Positions 8,620-17,342 of a stretch of 45,294 nt of DNA are shown here, in pieces (the stretch's first letter is position 1; every line of letters begins with the position of its first letter). The stretch is from assembly GCA_029261555.1 (NCBI GenBank), contig JAJDBB010000104.1, forward strand, positions 1-45,294, in the 5' to 3' direction. The position numbers were made by a program, and so were the translations under genes. The notes below the pieces were generated by a model. The model did no database searches, had not been told where the DNA came from, and saw nothing but the letters and a program-made list of their open reading frames with translations. Source of the stretch: Nitrospinaceae bacterium (GTDB taxonomy: Bacteria; Nitrospinota; Nitrospinia; Nitrospinales; JACRGP01).

Positions 8620-10725
8620 ATGAAACGAATTTTCTGTCTTTTTTGCACTTTCTTGATTCTATCCATAGCGATTTCTTCCGCCTTTGCCAAAAGCCAATCC
8701 ACCGAATCGAACGTCAAAAAAATAGTGATGATGCTGGATATTGTCGTCAAGGAATACGAAGAGGGCGTCTCCGAAGGAAAGATAGTAAATGACGCGGAAT
8801 ACGAAGAGAGCCGGTTGTTTCTGGAGCAAGCCCAGGAAAGGTTCGGGCGAGCTTCGGAGAGCTTGGGAGAATCCGCCAAACCGATCAAACAAAAATTGAT
8901 CAGGATTGCAGAAAAAATAAAATCAAAAGCCGACCCAGCCCAAGTCCAAATAGACGTCGAAAAAATCCAGACGAAAATATTAACTTTGTTTGGAGTAAAA
9001 ATCGAGTACGCCCCCAAGGAACCGGTTTCCCTGGACGAGGGCAAATCGATTTATGAATCCAATTGCAAAATTTGCCATGGATTGGCGGGTAAAGGCGACG
9101 GTCCCATTGCGTCTCAATTGAACCCCTCGCCGGCGATTTTGGCCGACCCCGCCATCACCGGCGACGCGGAAACCATCGCTTACGACAATTATAAAATCAT
9201 TAATGTTGGAATTGCCGGAACGGGAATGACCGCCTGGTCGGAAGTTCTGTCGGAAACGGATATATGGAACGTTTCCTATTACATCCGCACCTTTTCCAAT
9301 GAGAACGTAAAACTACCGTCTATCCCCGCCGACGCCGCCTCTTCTGAAAAGAAATTTTTAGCCATATTGTCCGAAGTCGAAAACATTTTGGATCGCAGCC
9401 TGGAATCGTTTAAAAATTCCCAAATCCAGGACGCCGGGGAACTGGCGTCCGACTCTTATCTCGTTTTTGAAAAGGTTGAGCCGACTCTGGTGAACGAACG
9501 GAAAGACCTGGCTCTGCGGCTGGAGTCGGCATTTGGCCGATACCAGGGGGAGATCAAGCAAAAGGCGCCGCTGCACCAGGTTCAGGGCATTTACCAGAAC
9601 ATTAAAAATGACCTGAAACTTGCTCGCGAAGCCCTGAATAAAAACGTCGGCTATGCGGGACTGTTCATTCAATCGCTTTCAATCATCGTCCGCGAAGGTT
9701 TCGAGGCTATACTGGTCATCGCCGCCCTGATCACGTTTCTGGTCAAATCCCGAAACGAAGAGAAGACAAAATCCATTTGGATCGGGATGGGACTTGGAGT
9801 GTTCGCAAGTTTAATCACCGCCTATATTCTTCATGAAATCCTAAAACTTTCCTCGGAAAGCCAGGAGGTCATTGAAGGTTGGATCATGTTGTTTTCCGTG
9901 GCCGTTCTTTTCTGGGTCAGCTACTGGTTGATTTCCAAAATCCAGACCCACCGCTGGCAAAACTATATCACGGGCAAATTGCAGGAAGTCGTGTCCACCG
10001 GGAGCGCTTATACTCTGGGACTGGTTTCTTTCCTCTCCGTTTACCGCGAAGGATTCGAGACCGTACTTTTTTACAAGGCGCTGTACACCTATTCCGGCGC
10101 CCAGACCAGCGGCATCCTCCCAGGATTTTTTGTGGGATGCGTTATTTTGATTGGCGTTTTTTATGCAATCAATAAACTGGGGTTGAGAATTCCCGTTAAA
10201 TGGTTTTTCAGCATCACGGGCGTGTTTCTGTATTACATGGCCTTCACCTTCATGGGTAAAGGTTTGCACGAATTGCAAATGGGACAATTGCTGGTCATGA
10301 CTCCGGTTTCGTGGGCGCCGGAAATTCATTGGTTGGGTATGTACCCCACGCTGGAAACCTTTGTCGGTCAGTTCATACTGGTCGCCGCCTATGTCGCCGC
10401 CCTTATTTATACTTTTGGGATCAAGTCCCCGATAAAGACCAATAAAATTAAAAATGAAACCCGTAATTTATTTTCGGATATATCCGCAGTTCACGATCTA
10501 GTCAACCACATTTCAAACCATACCAAACGATGCTCTTTATTTCTAAAGGATACCGAGGACCACGACTTGAAGGAACTGGCCCTGCATCTTGGAGAGATTC
10601 ACGACAAGCTTCATGAGCTTTCCGATCACGTTCGTTATGTGGAAAGTCAATTGACAGATGAATACGACCATTTGGATCGCGTTATTTCCCAGGATCCCGC
10701 CCAGGAGGCCAAAGAATTGCCTTGA
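8620..10725 (+). CDS. Cytochrome c / FTR1-family iron permease fusion
   Basis: Probably an inner-membrane high-affinity iron importer with its own periplasmic haem domain. ATG 8620 gives 701 residues with a signal peptide cleaved near SAFA|K24. In order: a helical domain (about 25-125), a class I cytochrome c with haem site C149-KI-C152-H153 and likely axial Met203, a second helical domain (about 240-345), then a seven-helix FTR1 permease with the two iron-carrying motifs R358-EGFE and R476-EGFE. A His-rich cytoplasmic tail follows (about 610-701). The two helical domains look like duplicates: each ends with a Lys/Ala-Pro, HQVQ or AQVQ, then KIQ-like pattern. The gene overlaps the next by TTGA. 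The cytochrome may handle iron oxidation or reduction before transport, as copper oxidases do for yeast Ftr1; that role is inferred. Confidence 0.93.
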   Translation: MKRIFCLFCTFLILSIAISSAFAKSQSTESNVKKIVMMLDIVVKEYEEGVSEGKIVNDAEYEESRLFLEQAQERFGRASESLGESAKPIKQKLIRIAEKIKSKADPAQVQIDVEKIQTKILTLFGVKIEYAPKEPVSLDEGKSIYESNCKICHGLAGKGDGPIASQLNPSPAILADPAITGDAETIAYDNYKIINVGIAGTGMTAWSEVLSETDIWNVSYYIRTFSNENVKLPSIPADAASSEKKFLAILSEVENILDRSLESFKNSQIQDAGELASDSYLVFEKVEPTLVNERKDLALRLESAFGRYQGEIKQKAPLHQVQGIYQNIKNDLKLAREALNKNVGYAGLFIQSLSIIVREGFEAILVIAALITFLVKSRNEEKTKSIWIGMGLGVFASLITAYILHEILKLSSESQEVIEGWIMLFSVAVLFWVSYWLISKIQTHRWQNYITGKLQEVVSTGSAYTLGLVSFLSVYREGFETVLFYKALYTYSGAQTSGILPGFFVGCVILIGVFYAINKLGLRIPVKWFFSITGVFLYYMAFTFMGKGLHELQMGQLLVMTPVSWAPEIHWLGMYPTLETFVGQFILVAAYVAALIYTFGIKSPIKTNKIKNETRNLFSDISAVHDLVNHISNHTKRCSLFLKDTEDHDLKELALHLGEIHDKLHELSDHVRYVESQLTDEYDHLDRVISQDPAQEAKELP

Positions 10726-12299
10726 AGGTCCGTTCTTCAAAACAATCCAGAATTTGGCATAAGTGGACGGGATTGGCGTCGGGAGTATTTGTTTTTATTT
10801 TATGCGTTTCCGGCATTCCACTCATGCATTACGAAGAGTGGAATCTGGCCGACGTCCATATTTCCAGCCGTTACCTCCCCGAAAAATATTTTCAGGTCAA
10901 GGGACAAAGCCCTACCATACAGGCTCTTGCGGTAGCCCCTTCCAGCGCTTCCATCCTTTTTGCCGGAACCAACCACGGCTTGTTCAAATCCCTGGACGGC
11001 GGCCAAACCTGGAAATCCAAAAGCGAAGGGTTGTTTAATTTCGATATTCACTCAATCACTTTCGATCTCGGTCAGGCCGGAATAGTTTACCTTGGAACGG
11101 GCAAGGGAATTTTTAAATCGGAAAACGACGGGGAAGATTGGTCGCAATGGTTCGAGGAGTCCGCTGGATTGCCCGGAGGGAGAGTCAACCACGTCATGTT
11201 AGACCCGCGAGACCCGGATATTTTATACGCCTCTACCTCCGAAGGGTTGTACGTTTCCGAGGACGGCGGCGAATTTTGGGAGCAGAAGTTTGCGGGCAAC
11301 GAAGCTGGAAAAGGGCTGGACGTTCGAGTGGCGCGCTTTTTGTCGCGAGATAAAAAGTCGCTGTTTATCGGAACGGACGCCGGGGCCTTTCGCAGCGAGG
11401 ACGGCGGCGCCTCCTGGGAAAAAAAATGGACCGAAGGACCAGAGGGGATTCTGGACTTTATTTCAACCGGCTCCGATTCTGAATTTTATTATGTCGGCGC
11501 GGAGGATGGATTATATAAATCATTCAACAAGGGGATTCACTGGATTCAGGACGAAACTTTTGAAGGCCTAACCATTTCGGAAGTCTATCCGGCTCCCCTC
11601 AACCCGTCCACTTTATACATTCCTACGGCCAGAGGAATATATTATAGCGCGGACGGAGGCGACCGCTGGCAAACCCAGTTTCTAAATCCGGATGAAATCG
11701 AAGGCGATTTTTCCGCCGTTCAGAATTTAACCGCAACGCGGTTTCTTATCGCCCCCGGTCCAAAGCCCGTATGGTTTCTTGGCTCCACTGCGGGGTTGAT
11801 GCTTTCTTACGATCAGGGTGCGACCTGGATCCATAAGCGCCTGGAAGCGGCAGGGAATAAAACCGGCGAGCCGGAAAAAACCATGGACCTGGTCAAACTA
11901 TTCACCGAGATCCATACTGGCAGGATTTTTGGATCATATGTTTACCTGTTGGTTGACGCCGCAACCCTGGGACTGGTTTTTTTAATTTTTACTGGAATAA
12001 GAATCAGCTTTCACAGAAAACAGGCGGCACAAAAAATCCAGAAAAAGCTTCTTGAGACTGAAGACGAGGAAGAAGCCGTGGACGAGCAAATAAACGTTCA
12101 GGAAACCGCTTACGACTTATCCAAAGAAGGCCGTCAAATTCACCACATGATCGAACAGATCGAAGATCATTTAGGGAAATGTAAAAATGTTTATCTGAAA
12201 AAGGAAAAGAAGGAAATTGAGGAGGTCGATCACCACATCCACATTCTAGACGCCAAGATACAAAAGCTCATGAGTCGATTGAAGGAGCTTGGGGAATGA
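10722..12299 (+). CDS. PepSY-type membrane protein with Asp-box beta-propeller and His/Cys tail
   Basis: A 525-residue inner-membrane protein translated from TTG 10722, which overlaps the FTR1 stop (TTGA). An AGGAGG lies 13 bases upstream. Helix 1 (about 16-34) follows RIWHKWTG, and a second helix (about 406-430) follows EIHTGR. Both signatures are typical of PepSY-associated membrane proteins, whose conserved histidines (here His13 and His398) can bind haem. Between them, where a PepSY domain would be expected, sits a periplasmic propeller of about seven Asp-box repeats ([56 protein letters not shown]). The cytoplasmic tail carries H474, H483, C487 and H505 and resembles the FTR1 tail. I infer a partner of the iron permease, perhaps a ferric or haem reductase subunit. 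Confidence 0.85.
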   Translation: MKVRSSKQSRIWHKWTGLASGVFVFILCVSGIPLMHYEEWNLADVHISSRYLPEKYFQVKGQSPTIQALAVAPSSASILFAGTNHGLFKSLDGGQTWKSKSEGLFNFDIHSITFDLGQAGIVYLGTGKGIFKSENDGEDWSQWFEESAGLPGGRVNHVMLDPRDPDILYASTSEGLYVSEDGGEFWEQKFAGNEAGKGLDVRVARFLSRDKKSLFIGTDAGAFRSEDGGASWEKKWTEGPEGILDFISTGSDSEFYYVGAEDGLYKSFNKGIHWIQDETFEGLTISEVYPAPLNPSTLYIPTARGIYYSADGGDRWQTQFLNPDEIEGDFSAVQNLTATRFLIAPGPKPVWFLGSTAGLMLSYDQGATWIHKRLEAAGNKTGEPEKTMDLVKLFTEIHTGRIFGSYVYLLVDAATLGLVFLIFTGIRISFHRKQAAQKIQKKLLETEDEEEAVDEQINVQETAYDLSKEGRQIHHMIEQIEDHLGKCKNVYLKKEKKEIEEVDHHIHILDAKIQKLMSRLKELGE

Positions 12300-12325
12300 G
12301 GTTGACCTGGTAATTTAAGACCTAA

Positions 12326-12583
12326 TCAATTGATTAGATTCTCGCCGTTATTGACGTCTCTTTGGGAATACTCGCGCGGCAATTCCAATTTCTTAAATTC
12401 TTCCCAGTCGTCGCGAAACAGGTTGAACCCCACGTAATCCAAAGACTGCATCAATTCAAGATCGGTGAGTTTATCCCCGTTTTCCGCGGCGTCGCGCAAC
12501 ACTTCCTCAATAGATTCGCAAATCCCCGCAAAGCGTTCGTCGTCCATTGAAACCATCAGATTTTTCATAAAATCAAAAGACAT
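12326..12583 (-). CDS. Small acidic hypothetical protein
   Basis: An 85-residue soluble protein beginning MSFDFMKNLMVSMDDE. It is strongly acidic, predicted mostly helical, and lacks cysteine pairs, a signal peptide or membrane segments. The C-terminal half includes WEEFKKLELPREYSQRD. It is convergent with the propeller gene (26 bases apart) and lies 45 bases downstream of the KDPG-type aldolase on the same strand, so it could be the last gene of that transcript. I do not recognise a family. Confidence 0.6.
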   Translation of the reverse strand: MSFDFMKNLMVSMDDERFAGICESIEEVLRDAAENGDKLTDLELMQSLDYVGFNLFRDDWEEFKKLELPREYSQRDVNNGENLIN

Positions 12584-12628
12584 GATTACCGCGTCTCCCC
12601 AAAAACAAACGCCGCTTGTCGACGTTTT

Positions 12629-13273
12629 TTATAGTTTAGAGTAAAAATTCTGAACCGCCAATAAAAATTCCTGAATATCTTTTTGGATCAGGTTGTAGTC
12701 CCCGCTTTCGATACGTTCCGGCGAAAAAATAGAAGCGCCAAATGCCAATGCGTCCGCTCCCGCCGCTAAATAATCACCTGCGTTTGCGCAATGGACGCCG
12801 CCGACGGCCATGAGGCGAAAATGGGAAAAGGGTCCTTTTATTTCTTTAAAATATTTTGGACTCACCTGCGAGGTGGGAAAAACTTTCACCATGGTCGCCC
12901 CGGCGTTCCAGGCTTTTTCAATTTCGCCTGGCGTGAACGCTCCCGGGAAATAGGGTATCTCCCGTTCCCGGCAGAAACCCGCCACGCTCTCGTTCAATGT
13001 GGGAGCGACCAAAAATTGTGCGCCGGAGTTTTGAGCGGTCTCCGCGTCTTTTACGGATAAAACGGTCCCCGCGCCGATGCAAAGCGAACCGGAAAAAACA
13101 CGCGCGGCTTTATCAATGAGAAACGCCGCGTTTTTAGTATTGAAGGTTATCTCAACGGTCGTTAAACCGGCCCGAACGCACGCCTCCAAAACCGGAATGA
13201 GGGAACTCTCCGAAACTCCACGGAGAATTCCCAATACAGGTTCGTTGTTAAACTGAGAAGGGTCGAACCTCAT
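12629..13273 (-). CDS. eda: KDPG/KHG aldolase family protein
   Basis: A cytoplasmic class I aldolase of 214 residues that cleaves 2-keto-3-deoxy-6-phosphogluconate or 4-hydroxy-2-oxoglutarate to pyruvate plus an aldehyde. The Schiff-base lysine lies in the conserved ATMVKVFP segment, and the catalytic glutamate in VEITFNTK. IGAGTVL and the strand-loop FFPG-like PYFPGAFTPGE are also family hallmarks. Length is normal. It lies 13 bases downstream of another aldolase-type gene on the same strand, suggesting a shared transcript for a keto-acid pathway. There is no edd dehydratase nearby, so a complete Entner-Doudoroff route cannot be claimed. The gene symbol reflects the family, not a tested substrate. 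Confidence 0.88.
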   Translation of the reverse strand: MRFDPSQFNNEPVLGILRGVSESSLIPVLEACVRAGLTTVEITFNTKNAAFLIDKAARVFSGSLCIGAGTVLSVKDAETAQNSGAQFLVAPTLNESVAGFCREREIPYFPGAFTPGEIEKAWNAGATMVKVFPTSQVSPKYFKEIKGPFSHFRLMAVGGVHCANAGDYLAAGADALAFGASIFSPERIESGDYNLIQKDIQEFLLAVQNFYSKL

Positions 13274-13286
13274 TAGGCGTCAGAGA

Positions 13287-14237
13287 TCAGACGTTTGCTT
13301 CGTTGACCAGCTTGTCGTAGAAGCTCGTATAATCGTCCGGTTTTTCCGATTTTCTAACCGCCATGGCGGCTCGGGGATGAACGTCCAATATCCCGGTCAG
13401 GGCGTAGGGAATGGTGTAGCCCCATTCGATTTTTTTAGACAAGTCCACGAACTCGCTTTCCAACACTTCCAAAACGGGACGGAGATCGTATTTGGGATTT
13501 TTTAGAAAGCCCAAAAGTAATTCCAGGGGACAATTGCCCGCAGCACGGCCAATGCCCAGCATGGTTGCGTCCAGGTAATTGACATTTTGAATAATGGCCT
13601 CAATGGTATTGGCGAAGGCCAGTTGCTGGTTGTTGTGAGCGTGGATTCCAAGTTCCCGGCTGGGAAGCATGGATCTATATTTTTTAGCCAGGTAGGCGAT
13701 CTGTTCGGAATACAAAGCCCCAAAGCTATCGACCAAATAAACCACGTCGACCGCGCTTTCGTTTTCAATTTGTTGAAGCGCCTCGTCTAAATCGTTTTCA
13801 CGGGAATGCGAAACCGCCATGATGTTGATGGAGGTTTCGTAACCCTTACTCTTAATCAAATTGACCAGGTTGATGGCCTTGTCAATATCCTTGACATAAC
13901 TAGCCACCCGCATCATATCAATAAGGCTTTCGCCTTTCGGAATGATATCGTCCGGATCCACTCGCCCGATATCCACCATCACCGAAATCTTACAATTTTT
14001 CTCCTCGGATCCCACAGCCATTTCCACGTCCTTTTCGGAGCAAAATTTCATGGGTCCAAATTCGTTCCGGTTGAACTGGCTTTCATCGGCCTTATAGCCC
14101 AGTTCGACATAATCAACCCCCGCCCGGTTGGAGGCTTTGAAAATATTTTGAACAAATTCGTTGGTAAACAGATGATTATTCATCAGTCCGCCGTCGCGGA
14201 TAGTACAATCCAATACTTTAATTTCCTTGCGGTACAT
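13287..14237 (-). CDS. DRE-TIM (HMGL-like) aldolase-domain protein
   Basis: A 316-residue TIM-barrel protein of the pyruvate-metal aldolase group (HMG-CoA lyase, 4-hydroxy-2-oxovalerate aldolase, isopropylmalate synthase). The signature is VLDCTIRDGG near the N-terminus, where Arg and Asp bind substrate and metal, and the metal-binding HxH is in LGIHAHNNQQLA. The fragment GIGRAAGNCPLELLLG is also typical. It lacks the extra C-terminal domains of synthases. Homologues of this short form are often found in sugar or keto-acid clusters, with unknown substrates. I start it at ATG 14237, where a GGAG site has good spacing, rather than the TTG two codons earlier. It is followed closely by the KDPG-type aldolase, so related keto-acid chemistry is likely but unproven. 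Confidence 0.82.
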   Translation of the reverse strand: MYRKEIKVLDCTIRDGGLMNNHLFTNEFVQNIFKASNRAGVDYVELGYKADESQFNRNEFGPMKFCSEKDVEMAVGSEEKNCKISVMVDIGRVDPDDIIPKGESLIDMMRVASYVKDIDKAINLVNLIKSKGYETSINIMAVSHSRENDLDEALQQIENESAVDVVYLVDSFGALYSEQIAYLAKKYRSMLPSRELGIHAHNNQQLAFANTIEAIIQNVNYLDATMLGIGRAAGNCPLELLLGFLKNPKYDLRPVLEVLESEFVDLSKKIEWGYTIPYALTGILDVHPRAAMAVRKSEKPDDYTSFYDKLVNEANV

Positions 14238-14375
14238 CTTCAAGACTCCAAGACCTGGTTAGTTTAATTTTCGGAATTTTCGATTATATGAGGGAAAATC
14301 AGACCGATCAAGAGCTTTCTTAGTTTAAGAGCCTGATTTTTTTGGTTTTCCCCATGGGGACAAAAGTCCTCGCTA

Positions 14376-14404
14376 TTGTTTAAGAGATTTACTTTGCTTA
14401 TAAT
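14376..14404 (+). promoter_or_regulatory. Promoter of the EVE / secreted-paralogue genes
   Basis: TTGTTT at 14376-14381 and a perfect TATAAT at 14399-14404 are 17 bases apart. Transcription would begin near 14411, only three bases before an upstream ATG at 14414. This supports the later ATG at 14447 as the EVE start. Confidence 0.55.
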
Positions 14405-14446
14405 GAGCGCTTTATGGCGTCAAATATTCAAGGAAAACCCAAAATC

Positions 14447-14860
14447 ATGAATTACTGGCTGGTTAAACAAGAACCCTCTCAATACAGTTGGGAAGATTTT
14501 TGCAAGGACAAGGAAACCTATTGGGATGGAGTTCGCAATTACCAGGCGCGAAACAATCTTCAGGCAATGAAAAAAGGCGATTGGGTTTTTTTCTATCACA
14601 GCGTTTCGGAAAAATCCATCAGGGGAATCGCCAAAGTCGCTCGGGAATCTTATCCCGACCCGTCCACGGACGACGAACGCTGGGTGGTCGTGGATTTAAA
14701 ATGCGTCAAACCCCTTAAAACTCCCATCACCCTGGACGACGTAAAGGCCAACCCAAAATTAAAAGACGTCGCACTGGTAAAACAATCCCGTCTGTCGGTC
14801 ATGCCTCTACGCAAAGCCGAATTCGACGTCATTCTTAAAATGTCCGGAACGGCGTTATGA
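14447..14860 (+). CDS. EVE-domain protein
   Basis: A 137-residue protein made almost wholly of an EVE domain, the PUA-like fold related to YTH domains that bind modified bases in DNA or RNA. The start MNYWLVKQEPSQYSW, followed by WDGVRNYQARNNL and KKGDWVFFYHS, is the classic bacterial EVE pattern. ATG 14447 is preferred because the family begins with this YWL motif and the predicted promoter leaves almost no leader for ATG 14414. The last four bases overlap the next gene's ATG (ATGA), implying translational coupling to the secreted paralogues. A specific nucleic-acid target cannot be read from the sequence. Confidence 0.9.
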   Translation: MNYWLVKQEPSQYSWEDFCKDKETYWDGVRNYQARNNLQAMKKGDWVFFYHSVSEKSIRGIAKVARESYPDPSTDDERWVVVDLKCVKPLKTPITLDDVKANPKLKDVALVKQSRLSVMPLRKAEFDVILKMSGTAL

Positions 14861-15540
14861 TCAATACACATCGGAAGACGCGTATAATACGGCCCCTACT
14901 TCTTCTATTTTTATTTTTTCTCCAGAGCTTTTTTCTGCCGGTTTCCTCTTCCGGGGCAGAACTTTCCATGGAGTCCTGCCAGGAGATGACGGCGCCGATA
15001 GGAAGCAAATCGAAAGAAGGCGGCCTGTGGGCCAAGTTTGAAACCTCGAGATCGCTCAGAAATCATTCCATCCAAACCCTGAAGTTGGATTCTAAAACCA
15101 AAGCCCTTCTGGTGATGTTGGATTACATTTGCGAAACCCTCTCCGGCGTGCCTGCTAACGAGCTGGCTGATTTTGTGAATCGTGGCATTTCGCGGCATGG
15201 AATCGACAGTTTCAAGGAACAACAAGTGGAATTAGGGAATCCCAAGGAGGAAGTCGATCTCTGGATCCAGTATTCGCAATACGCGAAAACAATTGAAAAC
15301 CGGACCTTGAACGTTGACGCCGTATTGAAAACTTTCAAGGGAACGGAAGAATTAATGGATCAGTACATGAGCCTTTGGCCAATGATATCTTCAGGAAAAA
15401 GCGCCGTATCTGTTTTACAAGAAACAGATGAGTTGACCCAACGGATAGACGATTTTTTTAGCAACGACCCCACGGCCGTCCAAGTTAAACTGGAACGGTC
15501 CAAAGTTCCCTATTGGGACGTGGATGGAAGTTTACCGTGA
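14857..15540 (+). CDS. Secreted hypothetical protein, tandem paralogue A
   Basis: A 227-residue protein with a strong signal peptide: a basic start, then PLLLLFLFFLQSFFL and a cleavage site near SSGAE. The mature protein begins ELSMESCQ and is mostly helical. Two cysteines, one in MESCQ and one in LDYICETL, could form a disulfide in the periplasm. The block EQQVELGNPKEEVDLWIQ, QYAKTIENRTL and the ending SKVPYWDV recur in the next gene. The start overlaps the EVE stop by four bases. I recognise no known family. Because of the signal peptide and lack of membrane segments I predict a soluble periplasmic or exported protein. Confidence 0.8.
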   Translation: MINTHRKTRIIRPLLLLFLFFLQSFFLPVSSSGAELSMESCQEMTAPIGSKSKEGGLWAKFETSRSLRNHSIQTLKLDSKTKALLVMLDYICETLSGVPANELADFVNRGISRHGIDSFKEQQVELGNPKEEVDLWIQYSQYAKTIENRTLNVDAVLKTFKGTEELMDQYMSLWPMISSGKSAVSVLQETDELTQRIDDFFSNDPTAVQVKLERSKVPYWDVDGSLP

Positions 15541-15565
15541 AAACGCCTTGAACCAGAACGCCCTT

Positions 15566-16267
15566 ATGATAAGCGCTTCCTCTGAGCTACGCTTAAATTG
15601 TTTTCGGTTCATTATTGTATTTTTAACTTTAATGAATTTGGCTTTACCTGCGCCTTCGTTTGGAGCGGAGTTTTCCATAAAGTCCTGCCAAAAGACGACG
15701 CAATCACTGAAAACCAAAAAAGAAGTAGCGGCGGAAGACGGCGGAGTCTGGGCCAGGTTTGAATCCGTTGGAGCGTCCAGCGACCAGTCCCTGATCGCCC
15801 TTCGTCTCGATTCCAAAATAAATTACCTGCTAAACGCATTGGATTATATTTGCGAAACTTTGGGCGGCGTCCCCTTAAACGACCTGGCGATTTTTGTGAA
15901 CAAAGGCGTCTCCCGTCTTGGAACGGAAGGTTTCAAAGAGCATCAAGTGTTTCTGGGAAAACCTCCAACGGAAGTCAATATCTGGATCCAATTTGCTCAA
16001 TACGCCAAGACAATAGAAAACCGGACTTTAGATATGCCTTCTGTTTTGCATACTCTCGGGAGAGCGGAAAAAATAATAGACCAATACCTGGAGTTATGGA
16101 AAAAGCTTTCGTCCGTTAATAATGCCGCCGTCGCGACCAACGAAACGAAGACCCTGCTCCAACGAACGAACGAATTTTTTACCGACGATCCCACGGCCTC
16201 CCAGGCGCGGCTGGAACAGTCCAAAGTTCCTTATTGGGACGTGAATGAAAGTTCCGGCGGTTCTTGA
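15566..16267 (+). CDS. Secreted hypothetical protein, tandem paralogue B
   Basis: A 233-residue paralogue of the preceding gene. Signal peptide around FIIVFLTLMNLALP with cleavage near FGAE, giving a mature start EFSIKSCQ that parallels paralogue A. Shared blocks in the same order include LDYICETL, FVN-G-SR, QYAKTIENRTL, DPTA and SKVPYWDV, and both cysteines are conserved. I place the start at ATG 15566, because the in-frame ATG at 15524 would overlap the previous gene and add residues before the signal peptide; the upstream start is possible. Tandem duplication followed by clear divergence suggests both copies are kept for related roles. Function unknown. Confidence 0.78.
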   Translation: MISASSELRLNCFRFIIVFLTLMNLALPAPSFGAEFSIKSCQKTTQSLKTKKEVAAEDGGVWARFESVGASSDQSLIALRLDSKINYLLNALDYICETLGGVPLNDLAIFVNKGVSRLGTEGFKEHQVFLGKPPTEVNIWIQFAQYAKTIENRTLDMPSVLHTLGRAEKIIDQYLELWKKLSSVNNAAVATNETKTLLQRTNEFFTDDPTASQARLEQSKVPYWDVNESSGGS

Positions 16268-16313
16268 GAAACAACTCGCTTGTAAAACCAATTTATTTAA
16301 TTTAGGAGACTGC

Positions 16314-17129
16314 ATGAAAGACATGAAATACTTTTTGGTCGTCGGCGGAACTGGCGTGATGGGAACCGCAGCTATTCAGGGAGTGCGTGAGGTTTATGGG
16401 AGCGACGCTACAATAGTAGCCAATTGGTATGGCAAGGAAGACACGGGAGTTCCAGTCGAGGGAGCCGACCACACCGTTTTTGGCGATATTAACGATCCGC
16501 AATGCCTGGAAAAACTAAAAAGCTTTAACGATGGGAAATACGAATACATGTTTTACGCCACCGCTTTAGGCGACGTGGGCTTCCCTATTAATGATTCCAC
16601 CTCCGCCCAAATCGAACGGTCCAACAACCTTTCGTTCGATCCGGTAAAAATACTGGAAGCCGCTCTGGAAATTGGAACCATCACGACCTATTCGACCTTC
16701 TATCTTCTCAAACATCAGGTTTGCACCTATGGCGCCATGGGGCATTCCAAGGAAGCCCTGGAAAAGTGGACTCTGGAATCCGGAAAATCCAATCGCGCCT
16801 GCATACGGGCAGGCTTATTCGAGTCTCCCTCCTCGCGGGGAATCAAGTTGCTCTTACGCAAAAGCGCGAAGAATCTGGATTCCATTAGATCGCCTCTGCT
16901 TCGATCGTATTTTGAAAATGTAAAAACCAGCCAGGGAATAGAAGATTTCACCCAGGGAATCATACAGGAGGAGCGCGACTCTTTTGGCGACAGCCCCACT
17001 CGCGCGGAAAACCTGTATCAGGCCCATTTAGAATTATTTCGCGCTGAAAATCCGGTTTTCATCAACGTTTCCGGGAGCAAAATATGGCTCAGCAAAGAGG
17101 CCCAAACGCTGGAGAATCTCCCCGCCTGA
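16314..17129 (+). CDS. FabI-like NAD(P)-binding reductase (SDR superfamily)
   Basis: A 271-residue Rossmann-fold protein with the nucleotide-binding GGTGVMG loop at residues 11-17. The catalytic pair Tyr139 and Lys146 lies in YGAMGHSKEALEK, which has the Y-x6-K spacing of enoyl-ACP reductase FabI (YNVMGLAK in E. coli) rather than the Y-x3-K of ordinary short-chain dehydrogenases. The rest is divergent, so it may be a specialised enoyl reductase or reduce another acyl-like substrate. ATG 16314 has a strong AGGAG site five bases away. It lies directly behind the two secreted paralogues, 46 bases after paralogue B. It is not part of the fab operon at 23-30 kb, which lacks a fabI gene in this window. 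Confidence 0.75.
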   Translation: MKDMKYFLVVGGTGVMGTAAIQGVREVYGSDATIVANWYGKEDTGVPVEGADHTVFGDINDPQCLEKLKSFNDGKYEYMFYATALGDVGFPINDSTSAQIERSNNLSFDPVKILEAALEIGTITTYSTFYLLKHQVCTYGAMGHSKEALEKWTLESGKSNRACIRAGLFESPSSRGIKLLLRKSAKNLDSIRSPLLRSYFENVKTSQGIEDFTQGIIQEERDSFGDSPTRAENLYQAHLELFRAENPVFINVSGSKIWLSKEAQTLENLPA

Positions 17130-17342
17130 TTCGCCCGCCGTCTATGCTTTCTTCCGGAAAAAGAAAGTTTCTCCCTTGGGAAATCCCTTTTGTTGCTTTT
17201 AACGCCGGATTGTCTGATAATAAAAAGGTTTCCAAACTACCTCAAACAGATTTTAAAATTTTCGCGGGCCTGTCCGCCGCTTGACGTTACATTTTCTGCC
17301 ATTATTACCAAGCGGGTTCCTGCGGCAAGTTATAAATAAAAT

